From positions 3,082,501-3,146,500 of the forward strand of contig NZ_JQNJ01000001.1 in the NCBI RefSeq assembly GCF_000745185.1: 64,000 nt of DNA, written 5' to 3'. The translations under genes and the position numbers were made by a program. The notes under the pieces are model-generated. The model did no database searches, was not told where the DNA came from, and saw only the letters and a list, made by a program, of their open reading frames with translations. Positions 25,012 through 34,456 of the stretch are shown piece after piece (position 1 is the stretch's first letter; each line of letters opens with the position of its first letter). The stretch comes from Muricauda sp. MAR_2010_75. GTDB taxonomy: Bacteria > Bacteroidota > Bacteroidia > Flavobacteriales > Flavobacteriaceae.

Positions 25012-28000
25012 ATGGAAAAGAATATCCTATACATATTGACTCTTTTACTTTTTGGGGTTTCTTGCCAGAAACCAAAAGAAGTAGCTCCCCCATTGTTTGA
25101 AAAGATGACGCCAGAGCAAACGGGAATCGATTTTGCCAACACCCTTTCGTATGACCGAGAATTCAATGTATTTACCTATAGGAACTATTACAATGGTGGT
25201 GGTGTTGCCATTGGGGACATTGATAAGGATGGACTTCCCGACGTATACATGACCTCCAATCTAGGGCAGAACAAATTATATAGGAATACAGGTAATTTTA
25301 CCTTTGAGGATATAACAGAAAAAGCTGGAGTTGGAGGTGAAAAATCATGGTCAACCGGAGTCACCATGGTTGATGTGGATGGTGATGGTTGGTTGGACAT
25401 TTACGTATGCAATTCCGGGGACATAGAGGGCGATAACAAACAAAACGAACTCTTTATCAATCAAAAGGATGGTACTTTTTTGGAGAAAGCCGAATCTATG
25501 GGTTTGGCGGATCAGGGCTTGTCCACTCACGCCGCTTTTTTTGACTATGACCACGATGGTGATTTAGACGCTTATGTGTTGAACAATTCCTTCAGGGCCA
25601 TAGGTTCTTTTAATTTACAGGTGAATGAACGTGATCAAAGGGATTCAATAAATGGTGACCGCTTTTACGTGAATGACAATGGTGTATTCCGAGATGCAAG
25701 CGAAGAAACGGGGATTTTTGGCAGTGTTATTGGATTTGGCCTTGGAGTCATGGTTTCAGATTTGGACTTGGATGGTTGGGAAGACCTCTATATCTGCAAT
25801 GATTTTTTTGAACGGGATTATATCTATATGAACAATGGGGATGGGACTTTTCGGGAGACCCTTACCCAACAGATGAATTCCATTGGAATGGCGTCCATGG
25901 GTGTGGATGCTACCGATCTCAACAACGATGGCTATCCCGATATGTTCGTTACCGAAATGCTTCCAAAGGAAGAATCACGGCTCAAAACCTCCATGTCCTT
26001 TGAAAATTGGGACAAGTACCAGCACAATCGTAGGTATGGCTACTTTAACCAATTTACCCGTAACATGCTACAAATGAACAACGGGCAAATAAAGGAAGGT
26101 GAAATCAGCTTTACCGAAAACGGGCGCCTAAAGGGGGTGGAGGCCACGGATTGGAGCTGGGCGGTATTAATGTCAGACTTTGACTTGGATGGCTATAAGG
26201 ACATTTATATTACCAATGGCGTCTATCAAGATATTTTAAACCAGGATTATCTTAACTACATTTCCAACGAGGTGGTGATGCGGAGCGTAATCACGGAAGA
26301 TGGGGTCAATTTCAAAAAACTTATAGACATTATTCCCTCTGTCCCCATTTCCAATGTTGCCTACAAAGGAGGAGCCCAAACTACTTTTAAAGATAAAACC
26401 AAGGAATGGGGACTTTTTGAGCCCGGTTTTTCAAATGGGGTTGCTTATGGGGATTTGGACAATGATGGGGATTTGGATTTGGTGGTCAGCAATGTAAATA
26501 TGGATGCCTTTGTGTATCAGAATAAATCTGAAACTGTGAATCCCAACCGCAATTATCTCAAAATAAATTTGGAAGGCGAAGGAAAGAACACCCATGGCAT
26601 TGGGGCAAAAGTCAGTCTGGTGCAAGATGGCCTTTTGCAAGTTCATGAACAAATCCCAACTCGGGGATTTCAATCTTCTATGGACTATGTCCTAAATTTT
26701 GGATTGCGCAGCAGTAATCCACTGGACACATTGTTGGTACAGTGGCCGTCAGGTAAAAAATCAATTTTGAAGAATGTAGTTCCCAACCAAAAATTAACAA
26801 TTAGGGAACAAGAGGCTGACACGGTTACATTGTCTGGCATAAGATGGTTCAAAAATAATGAGTATGACTTTGATTTTGAGACAAAAGAAGAGTTACTGCC
26901 CCAATATATGGCCCACAAGGAAAACGCATTCAGTGATTTTAATAAGGATGCCCTTCTGTTTCACATGAATTCCACCGAAGGCCCTAAAATTGCTGTTGGG
27001 GATACCAATGGAGATGGATTGGACGACATTTACCTCTGTGGTGCGGCTGGCAGCCCAGGAAAATTATTCGTACAACAAACCAATGGAGAGTTGACAATGG
27101 TGGGCATGCCCGATTTTGGTCTGGACCAAGGTTCTGAAGATGTGGACGCCTTGTTCTTTGATGCCGATATGGATGGCGACCAAGATCTTTACGTGGTGAG
27201 TGGGGGCAATGAACATCAGTATAACTCGCCTATGCTAAGAGATCGATTGTATTTTAATAATGGCAAAGGATATTTTAGCAAATCATTCGACCCTCTTCCC
27301 ACTAAAATTGGTGAAAGTACCTCTTGTGTAACTGCCTCTGACTTTGATGCTGATGGCGATTTAGATCTTTTTGTGGGGGTTAGACTTAAAGACCGCTCTT
27401 ACGGGATTCCACAGAATGGATACATTTTGGTGAACAATGGAAAAGGCCGATTTACCAATCAAACACCCTCTTTGGCAAAAGGATTGGAAAAAATAGGAAT
27501 GATAAAAGATGCCATTTGGACCGATTTTAATTCAGATGGGGCGATGGATTTGATCGTAGTTGGGGAATGGATGCCCATTCAAATGTTTAAGAATGATGAT
27601 GGAAGATTTAGCAACGTTACGGAAGATTATGATTTGGAAAACCAATCAGGTTGGTGGAACTCCATAGCGGCTGCAGATTTGGATAATGACGGCGATATGG
27701 ATTATGTTTTGGGCAATCATGGATTGAATAGTCGCTTTAAAGCAAGTGCAGAACAACCCATAAGTTGTTATATCAAGGATTTCGATAATAATGGACTCCA
27801 GGACCAGATTATTTGCACCTATAATGGTGATACATCCTATCCGTTGGCCCTTCGCCATGATTTGACCAAGCAAATGCCTTCTCTGAACAAACGCTTTTTG
27901 AAGTATGAAGATTACCAACTCAAGACCGTAGAAGATATTTTCACTCCAGAGCAACTAAAGGATGCCCTGCATCAACAAGTAACCTATTTGGAAAGTGCTG

Positions 28001-28356
28001 TTCTTTGGAATACCGAAGACGGATTTGAATTGGAGGCACTTCCTGTGGAGGCACAAGTAGCTCCCATGTATGCTATACATCTCATGGATTTCAACAATGA
28101 TGGCTTTATAGATATACTTATGGGAGGAAACCTATTTGAAGTAAAACCTGAGGTAGGACGTTATGATGCAAGCTATGGGGTTTGTCTTCTTAACCAAGAG
28201 GGCAAAGGCTTCAAAACAGTGCCCAATCGGGAAATCAGTTTAAAGTTGGAAGGACAGGTCAGGGATATAGAGCAAATCAACCTAAACGGACAAAATGTAC
28301 TTCTAATCGCCAAGAACAATGAAAAGGTAGAGGCATTGTCCGTGAATCAAAAGTAA
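25012..28356 (+). CDS. CRTAC1-like FG-GAP/VCBS lipoprotein with ASPIC/UnbV domain, copy 2
   Basis: 1,114 residues; lipobox FGVSC with cysteine 18. It has the same plan as copy 1: seven DxDxDG-type motifs (DIDKDGLPD to DLDNDGDLD), an ASPIC/UnbV segment (NFGLRSSNPLDTLLVQWPSG, about residue 560), then seven more (DTNGDGLDD to DFNNDGFID). Copies 1 and 2 share blocks such as TEMLPKEESRLKT and VEATDWSW, pointing to tandem duplication. ATG follows the previous stop by one base. It is likely an outer-membrane, possibly surface-exposed, lipoprotein working with the SusCD pair upstream. The ligand is unknown. Confidence 0.85.
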   Translation: MEKNILYILTLLLFGVSCQKPKEVAPPLFEKMTPEQTGIDFANTLSYDREFNVFTYRNYYNGGGVAIGDIDKDGLPDVYMTSNLGQNKLYRNTGNFTFEDITEKAGVGGEKSWSTGVTMVDVDGDGWLDIYVCNSGDIEGDNKQNELFINQKDGTFLEKAESMGLADQGLSTHAAFFDYDHDGDLDAYVLNNSFRAIGSFNLQVNERDQRDSINGDRFYVNDNGVFRDASEETGIFGSVIGFGLGVMVSDLDLDGWEDLYICNDFFERDYIYMNNGDGTFRETLTQQMNSIGMASMGVDATDLNNDGYPDMFVTEMLPKEESRLKTSMSFENWDKYQHNRRYGYFNQFTRNMLQMNNGQIKEGEISFTENGRLKGVEATDWSWAVLMSDFDLDGYKDIYITNGVYQDILNQDYLNYISNEVVMRSVITEDGVNFKKLIDIIPSVPISNVAYKGGAQTTFKDKTKEWGLFEPGFSNGVAYGDLDNDGDLDLVVSNVNMDAFVYQNKSETVNPNRNYLKINLEGEGKNTHGIGAKVSLVQDGLLQVHEQIPTRGFQSSMDYVLNFGLRSSNPLDTLLVQWPSGKKSILKNVVPNQKLTIREQEADTVTLSGIRWFKNNEYDFDFETKEELLPQYMAHKENAFSDFNKDALLFHMNSTEGPKIAVGDTNGDGLDDIYLCGAAGSPGKLFVQQTNGELTMVGMPDFGLDQGSEDVDALFFDADMDGDQDLYVVSGGNEHQYNSPMLRDRLYFNNGKGYFSKSFDPLPTKIGESTSCVTASDFDADGDLDLFVGVRLKDRSYGIPQNGYILVNNGKGRFTNQTPSLAKGLEKIGMIKDAIWTDFNSDGAMDLIVVGEWMPIQMFKNDDGRFSNVTEDYDLENQSGWWNSIAAADLDNDGDMDYVLGNHGLNSRFKASAEQPISCYIKDFDNNGLQDQIICTYNGDTSYPLALRHDLTKQMPSLNKRFLKYEDYQLKTVEDIFTPEQLKDALHQQVTYLESAVLWNTEDGFELEALPVEAQVAPMYAIHLMDFNNDGFIDILMGGNLFEVKPEVGRYDASYGVCLLNQEGKGFKTVPNREISLKLEGQVRDIEQINLNGQNVLLIAKNNEKVEALSVNQK

Positions 28357-28366
28357 TTTCTTCAGC

Positions 28367-31300
28367 ATGCGTACAATGGGTGTTCGGACTTGTTTTTTTC
28401 TTTTACTACTGATTATAGGCTGTGGTAAGAAGAACAGCACCTTGTTCAGTGAAATTCCAAGCGCCACATCAACCATTACGTTTGCAAATCAAATAAAAGA
28501 AACCGACTCCATCAACATCAACGAATATTTGTACGCCTACAATGGTGGTGGAATAGGTGTTGGGGATTTCAATAATGATGGACTGCCTGACCTCTATTTT
28601 ACCGGGAACCAAGTAAGTAACAAACTCTACATCAATCAAGGGAATTTTGTTTTTGCGGATGAGACCGAAAAAGCGGGGGTTGCTGGATTGATGGGTGCAA
28701 AAAATTGGACAACGGGGGTTACCGTTGTGGATATCAATAATGATGGTTGGCACGATATTTATGTGTCACAGGTTTCGGATGGAAAACGTTTTGAAGGACA
28801 TAACTTGCTCTTTGTCAACAATAAAAATGGCACCTTTTCCGAAAAAGCATCTGAATTCGGATTAGATTTAAAAGGGTACTGTCAGCAAGGTGTCTTTTTT
28901 GATTACGATGGGGATGGCGATCTGGATTTATTTCAGTTAAATCATTCTGTTCACGAACAGGATGTGTATGTCAAAGCAGAGAAACGAGCGGTCCGGGACA
29001 GCTTGTCCGGTGACAGGATGTTAAGGAATGACCAAGGTTCTTTTGTAGATGTTAGCGAGGTAGCCGGAATCTACGGCGGAGCTACCGGATACGGTTTATC
29101 TGTGATGGTGACCGATGTGGATAACAATGGATGCCCGGACATCTATGTATCAAACGATTTTCATGATAACGATTACCTATACTATAACCAATGCAATGGA
29201 ACATTCAGGGAAGGGATTGAGGCCAGTATGGACTTGAGTAGTAATTTTTCAATGGGAAGTGATGCGGCGGATATTAACAATGATGGTCTCATAGATATTA
29301 TAACTTTGGACATGAAGCCGGAGGATGAAATCGTACGCAAGAGTAGTGCAGGGGAAGACCCTTACTACATCTATGAGTACAAGAAAAGTTTTGGCTTTGA
29401 AGAACAAGGACCAAGAAACATGCTGCAGCTAAATCAAGGAGGGAAATTTTCTGAAGGGGTCACATTCAGTGAATTGGCTCGCTATTCAGGCATAGAGGCA
29501 ACAGATTGGAGTTGGTCCGTATTGTTGGCAGATTATGACAACGACGGCAACAAGGATATTTTTGTTACTAATGGCATATTGCGAAGACCCAATGATTTGG
29601 ACTATATCAATTACGATTACCCCATAGGAATTGGAAGGGTGCCCAGCATGCAACTCACCCAAAAAATGCCGGAAGGCAAAGTGCACAACTATGCGTATAA
29701 GAATGCGGGAGACCTTCAGTTTAGCAATGTTTCGAAAGCATGGGGATTGGACTTGGAGGGATGTTCTATGGGGGCGGTGTATGCAGATTTTGATAACGAT
29801 GGTGATTTGGATTTGGCCGTCAACAATCTCAATGCGCCAGCCACCTTATACAGAAATAATGCGGAGATTACAGGACAGAATTATCTAAAGATAAGACTGA
29901 ACGGTGATGTTTCCAATCCGTTTGGGATAGGTGCAAAAGTGAAGGTTGAACTAGGTGATAAAATATTGGTTCAGGAATTATTCCCGGTACGGGGATGGTT
30001 ATCGTCCTCGGACTACAACCTGAACTTTGGTTTGGGAAATAATACCCAAGTAGAATCGGTGCAAGTGCATTGGCCGGATGGAAAAGTTCAAGAGTTACAT
30101 GACGTTAAGGGTAATGAAACACTTCAGCTGAACCATAAAGATGCCGTTCGTACAAGTCCCATTGATACAGAGAAACCAACATTTTTTACTTCCTTGGATA
30201 GTATTGGACTTGATTTTCAGCATCAGGAAAACATGTTCATCGACTTTAATGTCGAAACTTTGATTCCCCATAAACTTTCTACTGTGGGGCCAGCCTTGTG
30301 CGTTGGTGATGTGAATCAAGATGGTTTGGACGATATTTTTGTGGGTGGGGCCAGTGGACAAGCTTCGCAACTCTACTTGCAGCAAACGGAGGGAGACCAA
30401 ATCCATTTTGAAAAGATGGAGGTTCCGGTTTTCGAGCAAGATAAAATGGCAGAAGATGTTGATGCCCACTTTTTTGATGTGGACAATGATGGAGATTTGG
30501 ACCTATATGTTGTGGCTGGAAGTGGCGAAGCTGGAGTTGAGGAAAAAAATCAGGACAGATTATACCGTTATTCTGACGGCACCTTTCAAAGAGATGCAAC
30601 CTTTCCGAAAATTTCGGATAATGGTTCGGTGGTAATTGCCAAAGACTTTGATGAAAACGGATTTGTGGACCTTTTTGTGGGTTCTCGCTCTGTTCCCAGA
30701 AGTTATGGCCTGTCACCCAAAAGTAATGTTGTATGGAATCTGGGAGCAAGGGGATTCCAATTGGAAGAAGGGGAGGAACTTTTAGAATTGGGAATGGTCA
30801 CAGATGCGGCATGGGACGAGCAAGAACAAATCTTGTGGGTAGTCGGGGAGTGGATGCCCGTTGTAAAAATCCAATTTTCCAAAGGAAAGGTGAAAAAAAG
30901 TGAGCTTCCTGAGTCCAGTGGTTGGTGGAACACGATAACCTTGGCGGATATTAATGCGGATGGAAAAAATGATTTGTTACTGGGTAATGTCGGTGAAAAT
31001 TTAGGCTTGGACGCTTCACCGGAAAATCCCTTGAAACTTTGGGTTAAGGATTGGGATGATAATGGACAAATAGACCCAATTTTGGTACAGTATAAAGATG
31101 GAAAAGATAGAGTATTCGCCAGTTTGGATGAATTAAAAAAGCAAATGCCCTTCATGTCTCGGATTTTTCGGAGATACTCCAACTTTGCCAACAAAAGTGC
31201 GTATGAAATCTTTCCTGAAGAAGTGTTTGAAAATGCGGTGATCAAAAAGGCCGAAACACTTAAGTCACAAATTGCATACAGCAACCAGAAAGGCGGGTTT

Positions 31301-31627
31301 ACCATGAAGCCCCTGCCCAGTTTTGCTCAAATTGCGCCAATTAATGATTTTTCATTGTATGATTATGACCAGAATGGTACGGAAGACATCGTTTATGTAG
31401 GAAACATTTCCGGTTTTGCCCCATCCATAGGTCGAATCAATGCCTCTTTGGGAGGATTGTTGTTGGGTGATGGGAACGGAGCATTTATCTCAAGCACTAC
31501 AAAGCAATCAGGCTTGCACAGTATAGGTGATGCCAATGCCGCTAGACACATTGGTTTGGGTTCCAAGACAGGATTATTGGTGGCGATCAGCAATGGAAAG
31601 CTTCAGTTGTACGCAGTAACCCCATAG
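28367..31627 (+). CDS. CRTAC1-like FG-GAP/VCBS lipoprotein with ASPIC/UnbV domain, copy 3
   Basis: 1,086 residues; lipobox LIIGC with cysteine 19 (ATG 28376 is an alternative start). Seven DxDxDG-type motifs (DFNNDGLPD to DFDNDGDLD), an ASPIC/UnbV segment (NFGLGNNTQVESVQVHWPDG, about residue 555) and a second set follow, but the eleventh motif is lost. Where the other copies have a D-rich calcium loop before GEWMP or GDWMP, this one reads DEQEQILWVVGEWMP. Several conserved blocks differ too (TLDMKPEDEIVRKS instead of TEMLPKEESRLKT), so it is the most diverged of the three tandem copies. It begins 10 bp after copy 2 and ends before a weak terminator hairpin. Confidence 0.84.
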   Translation: MRTMGVRTCFFLLLLIIGCGKKNSTLFSEIPSATSTITFANQIKETDSININEYLYAYNGGGIGVGDFNNDGLPDLYFTGNQVSNKLYINQGNFVFADETEKAGVAGLMGAKNWTTGVTVVDINNDGWHDIYVSQVSDGKRFEGHNLLFVNNKNGTFSEKASEFGLDLKGYCQQGVFFDYDGDGDLDLFQLNHSVHEQDVYVKAEKRAVRDSLSGDRMLRNDQGSFVDVSEVAGIYGGATGYGLSVMVTDVDNNGCPDIYVSNDFHDNDYLYYNQCNGTFREGIEASMDLSSNFSMGSDAADINNDGLIDIITLDMKPEDEIVRKSSAGEDPYYIYEYKKSFGFEEQGPRNMLQLNQGGKFSEGVTFSELARYSGIEATDWSWSVLLADYDNDGNKDIFVTNGILRRPNDLDYINYDYPIGIGRVPSMQLTQKMPEGKVHNYAYKNAGDLQFSNVSKAWGLDLEGCSMGAVYADFDNDGDLDLAVNNLNAPATLYRNNAEITGQNYLKIRLNGDVSNPFGIGAKVKVELGDKILVQELFPVRGWLSSSDYNLNFGLGNNTQVESVQVHWPDGKVQELHDVKGNETLQLNHKDAVRTSPIDTEKPTFFTSLDSIGLDFQHQENMFIDFNVETLIPHKLSTVGPALCVGDVNQDGLDDIFVGGASGQASQLYLQQTEGDQIHFEKMEVPVFEQDKMAEDVDAHFFDVDNDGDLDLYVVAGSGEAGVEEKNQDRLYRYSDGTFQRDATFPKISDNGSVVIAKDFDENGFVDLFVGSRSVPRSYGLSPKSNVVWNLGARGFQLEEGEELLELGMVTDAAWDEQEQILWVVGEWMPVVKIQFSKGKVKKSELPESSGWWNTITLADINADGKNDLLLGNVGENLGLDASPENPLKLWVKDWDDNGQIDPILVQYKDGKDRVFASLDELKKQMPFMSRIFRRYSNFANKSAYEIFPEEVFENAVIKKAETLKSQIAYSNQKGGFTMKPLPSFAQIAPINDFSLYDYDQNGTEDIVYVGNISGFAPSIGRINASLGGLLLGDGNGAFISSTTKQSGLHSIGDANAARHIGLGSKTGLLVAISNGKLQLYAVTP

Positions 31628-31650
31628 TTTTATCAATTTCAAATAAGATT

Positions 31651-31673
31651 AAAACCAATAGTTCTGGTTTTTA
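31651..31673 (+). terminator. Short AT-rich hairpin after the CRTAC1-like operon
   Basis: AAAACCA (31651-31657) pairs with TGGTTTT (31665-31671) around a 7-nt loop, with T's at the 3' side. It has a low-GC stem and is therefore weak, but it is well placed between the lipoprotein operon and the GH43 genes. Confidence 0.4.
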
Positions 31674-31722
31674 GAAAATCTTTCCCTATTTTTATAAATG
31701 TAAAAACAACACGTTTAAAATA

Positions 31723-32715
31723 ATGAGATACGGTATTTTAATTGGGGCAGTGGTTTTGTTAATAGCTTGCAATCAAAAGAAAAAATCATTGAAGCAAGAG
31801 GAACAGGCGCAAAGCGTCACAAATGAGCCAATGGAAATAAATAATCCAATCATAACTGATGTTTTTACGGCCGATCCTGCTGCCATTGTTCATAATGACA
31901 CGGTATACCTCTATGCTGGGCATGATGAAGCTCCCAATAATTTCCACTTTTATAGAATGAACGAATGGCTGGTCTTTTCCTCCACCAACATGGTTGACTG
32001 GGAATCACACCCTGTGCCTTTAAAAGTATCCGATTTTGAATGGGCCAAAGCCGATGCATGGGCTGCACAAGTGTTAGAAAAAGACGGTAAATTTTACTGG
32101 TATGTCACCGTAGAGCATGGAACAATACCCGGAAAGTCAATCGGTGTTGCGGTATCTGATAGCCCGGTTAGTCCTTTTAAAGATGTTTTAGGTAAAGCAT
32201 TGATAACCAATGATATGACTAAGGAAACTGATATTTCTTGGGATGATATTGACCCCACTGTTTTTGTGGACGATGATGGCCAGGCCTATCTATTTTGGGG
32301 AAACACGGCTTGTTATTACGCAAAATTAAAGGACAATATGGTGGAATAGGATGGGGATATCAAGACCATTGATTTACCCAATTTCACGGAGGCACCCTAC
32401 ATACACAAAAAAGGAGATTGGTACTATTTGTCCTATGCATATCAATTTCCCGAAAAAACAGCCTATGCCATGAGCAAATCTTTGGAAGGCCCTTGGGAAT
32501 ACAAAGGTATATTGAACGAATTGGCAGGAAACACCAATACCAATCATCAGGCCATCCTGGAATATAAAGGAAAGGATTATTTTATCTATCATACCGGAGG
32601 CATTCAGCCCAATGGAGGCAGTTTTAGACGTTCGGTTTGCATTGATGAACTACATTATAATGAAGATGGGACATTAAAAAGGGTGGTAATGACCTCCGAA
32701 GGAATTCAAAAGTAA
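31723..32715 (+). pseudogene. GH43-family glycosidase interrupted by an in-frame amber codon
   Basis: A lipoprotein signal (lipobox LIAC, cysteine 16) is followed by a GH43 five-bladed propeller. Translation runs 208 codons to TAG at 32347-32349 and continues in the same frame for 121 codons to TAA at 32713. The two parts join without loss of homology. Predicted GH43 residues are D51 (FTADPAAIV, base), D177 (DDIDPTVF, pKa modulator) and E223 (NFTEAPYI, acid). The acid lies fourteen codons beyond the stop, so the short product should be inactive. One base change (for example from TTG, GAG or CAG) would explain it. It is likely a beta-xylosidase/alpha-L-arabinofuranosidase type. A sequencing error, or readthrough of the amber codon, cannot be excluded. 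Confidence 0.8.
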
Positions 32716-32721
32716 ATTATA

Positions 32722-33702
32722 ATGAAGGTAAAGAAACTGGTTCTCATACTGGCGTTTGGTTTAATGACCCTCTCTTGGGCACAGCAAATGCCCGTTGTTC
32801 ATGATCCTGTGGTCATCAAAGAAGATAATACCTACCATCTCTTCTGTACGGGAAGGGGGATTTCTCATTTGGTTTCCCAAGATTTGAAAAATTGGGAGAA
32901 GCTAGTGCCCGTTTTCCAAGAGAAACCTGTTTGGACCGATGAAGTTGTTCCAGATTTTAAGAATCATATCTGGGCTCCGGATATCATCCATAAGAATGGG
33001 ATGTACTATCTCTACTATTCGGTTTCTGCTTTTGGAAAAAACACCTCAGCCATTGGGCTGGTCATCAATACAACTTTGGACCCCAAAAGCGAAGACTATA
33101 AATGGGAAGATCAAGGTATTATTGTTCAATCCGTACCCAATAGAGACATGTGGAATGCCATTGACCCCAACATTGTTTTTGATGAAAACGGTATCCCTTG
33201 GATGTCATTTGGCTCTTTTTGGAATGGTTTAAAAATGGTAAAGTTGAGTACGGATTTAAAGTCTGTATCTCACCCTGAAGAATGGAGAACCATCGCAAAA
33301 AGACCGCGGAGTTTTAATTTGGAGGATAATAACCCAGGGGATGCCGCACTGGAGGCCCCTTTTATTTTCAAAAAGGGAGACTATTACTACCTGTTCTTAT
33401 CTTGGGATTTTTGTTGCCGTGGAGAGAATAGTACCTATAAAGCAGTGGTTGGCCGTTCAAAATCTGCAACAGGCCCTTTTGTCGATTCCGAAGGAAAAGC
33501 CCTAAACCAGGGTGGTGGAACTTTATTGATTGAAGGCAATAAGAACTGGTCCGGCGTAGGACATAACAGTGTCTATACTTTTGATGGGAAAGATTACTAT
33601 TTCAGTCATGCTTATGATGCAAATGATAATGGTGCCCCCAAATTGGTGGTAAAGGAAATCACTTGGGTCAATGATTGGCCCACAGTGCAACCCATGAATT
33701 AA
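32722..33702 (+). CDS. GH43 arabinan endo-1,5-alpha-L-arabinanase-like enzyme
   Basis: 326 residues with a Sec signal peptide (about 1-20, ending LSWAQ), so secreted to the periplasm or beyond. The GH43 five-bladed propeller shows the three expected acids: D28 (VVHDPVV), D148 (NAIDPNIVF) and E211 (ALEAPFIF). The sequence IWAPDIIHKNGMYYLYYSVSAFG and the short length with no accessory domain fit the endo-arabinanase/exo-arabinanase subgroup. It probably hydrolyses alpha-1,5-arabinan or related arabino-oligosaccharides. It begins 6 bp after the broken GH43 gene, so the two were probably one operon. It converges with the GDSL gene 11 bp away. Confidence 0.88.
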   Translation: MKVKKLVLILAFGLMTLSWAQQMPVVHDPVVIKEDNTYHLFCTGRGISHLVSQDLKNWEKLVPVFQEKPVWTDEVVPDFKNHIWAPDIIHKNGMYYLYYSVSAFGKNTSAIGLVINTTLDPKSEDYKWEDQGIIVQSVPNRDMWNAIDPNIVFDENGIPWMSFGSFWNGLKMVKLSTDLKSVSHPEEWRTIAKRPRSFNLEDNNPGDAALEAPFIFKKGDYYYLFLSWDFCCRGENSTYKAVVGRSKSATGPFVDSEGKALNQGGGTLLIEGNKNWSGVGHNSVYTFDGKDYYFSHAYDANDNGAPKLVVKEITWVNDWPTVQPMN

Positions 33703-33713
33703 ACTTGAAAAGA

Positions 33714-34379
33714 TTAAAGAATTGGCCCCAAAATATCCCATACATTTTGAGCAACTATTTTTTGCCCTTCAACGGTTGGGTGTATGCCATCACTTTGGTT
33801 CAGCTCCGGTATACCTCCCACATTTTCAAGAAGAAATGGAATAAGGTATACATTTTCCTCTTCTGCCAGTTCGGGAAAAATACCCTCAAAGGTAGCCGTG
33901 TATTCTGGACCCATATTCGGCGGAATCTTCATACCGGCCAAAATAATTTCGGAATTGGGTAACTTTTCCTGAACCATATCCACCATGGATTTTAAGTTGG
34001 ACTCGGTTTCTTTGAGCGGAACACCCCTAAGTCCATCATTCGCACCCAATTCAATAATGACAATGGAAATATTATCCTCCAACACCCATTCCAACCTGTT
34101 TTTACCACTCGCAGTGGTTTCACCGCTCAGACCAGCATTGATGACTTGGTAATCCAATCCCAATGAATCTATCTTTTGCTGAATGATAGATGGGTAGGCC
34201 TCTCCCAACTCAAGCCCATACCCTGCCGTTAGGCTATCGCCAAAAAAAAGAATCTTCTTTTTGGAGTCACTGGTGACTGTAGCGGTTTCCTCCTCCGTTA
34301 CCGATTCTTCCGTTGCTTTTTTTTCTGAGGTCTTGCCACCACACCCTAATAGTAGGAAGGTTAAAAAATAACAAAACAT
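33714..34379 (-). CDS. GDSL-type lysophospholipase/arylesterase (TesA-like) lipoprotein
   Basis: About 221 residues if started at the ATG at 34379, which gives a proper lipoprotein signal (lipobox LLLGC). The ORF is open to an ATG at 34454, but that adds 25 residues before the signal and leaves only 2 bp to the divergent gene. All SGNH blocks are present: GDSLTAGYG (Ser), GLSGET (Gly), GANDG (Asn) and DGIHP (Asp/His). A Thr/Glu/Ser-rich linker follows the lipidated cysteine. The family hydrolyses acyl esters or thioesters in the periplasm. Divergence from a YbbA/YbbP-type ABC pair mirrors E. coli tesA-ybbA-ybbP. Confidence 0.88.
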   Translation of the reverse strand: MFCYFLTFLLLGCGGKTSEKKATEESVTEEETATVTSDSKKKILFFGDSLTAGYGLELGEAYPSIIQQKIDSLGLDYQVINAGLSGETTASGKNRLEWVLEDNISIVIIELGANDGLRGVPLKETESNLKSMVDMVQEKLPNSEIILAGMKIPPNMGPEYTATFEGIFPELAEEENVYLIPFLLENVGGIPELNQSDGIHPTVEGQKIVAQNVWDILGPIL

Positions 34380-34456
34380 TAACTGCTTGGAAAGGCGAGG
34401 ATTTTTTTTGGTGAGGGTCAATTTTAGTATTTTGAGAGTTTTAACCAAAAGCATTT

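Noticed and set aside
21043..31627. Long open frames on the opposite strand of the CRTAC1-like genes as real genes
   Set aside because: They overlap well-supported coding sequence, lack recognisable domains and reflect the repetitive Asp/Gly codons of the plus-strand repeats.
21043..31627. DNA repeats from the recurring GATGG/GATTTGGAT motifs, considered as a tandem repeat or CRISPR-like array
   Set aside because: The similarity is at protein level (DxDxDG loops about 50-80 residues apart) with no regular unit length, no conserved DNA repeat and no spacers.
31723..32715. Two separate short genes (31723-32349 and 32428-32715)
   Set aside because: They share one frame across a single TAG and together make one continuous GH43 domain, with the bases between 32350 and 32427 also coding GH43 sequence. 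One interrupted gene is the simpler reading.
31723..32715. General stop-codon reassignment or amber suppression in this organism
   Set aside because: TAG ends other normal genes here (for example at 1854-1856, 4238-4240, 25008-25010 and 14642-14644), so it is used as a stop. The GH43 TAG is better explained by mutation or sequencing error.
33714..34454. GDSL gene starting at 34454
   Set aside because: This would put 25 residues before the lipoprotein signal and leave only 2 bp to the divergent ABC gene. The ATG at 34379 fits better.
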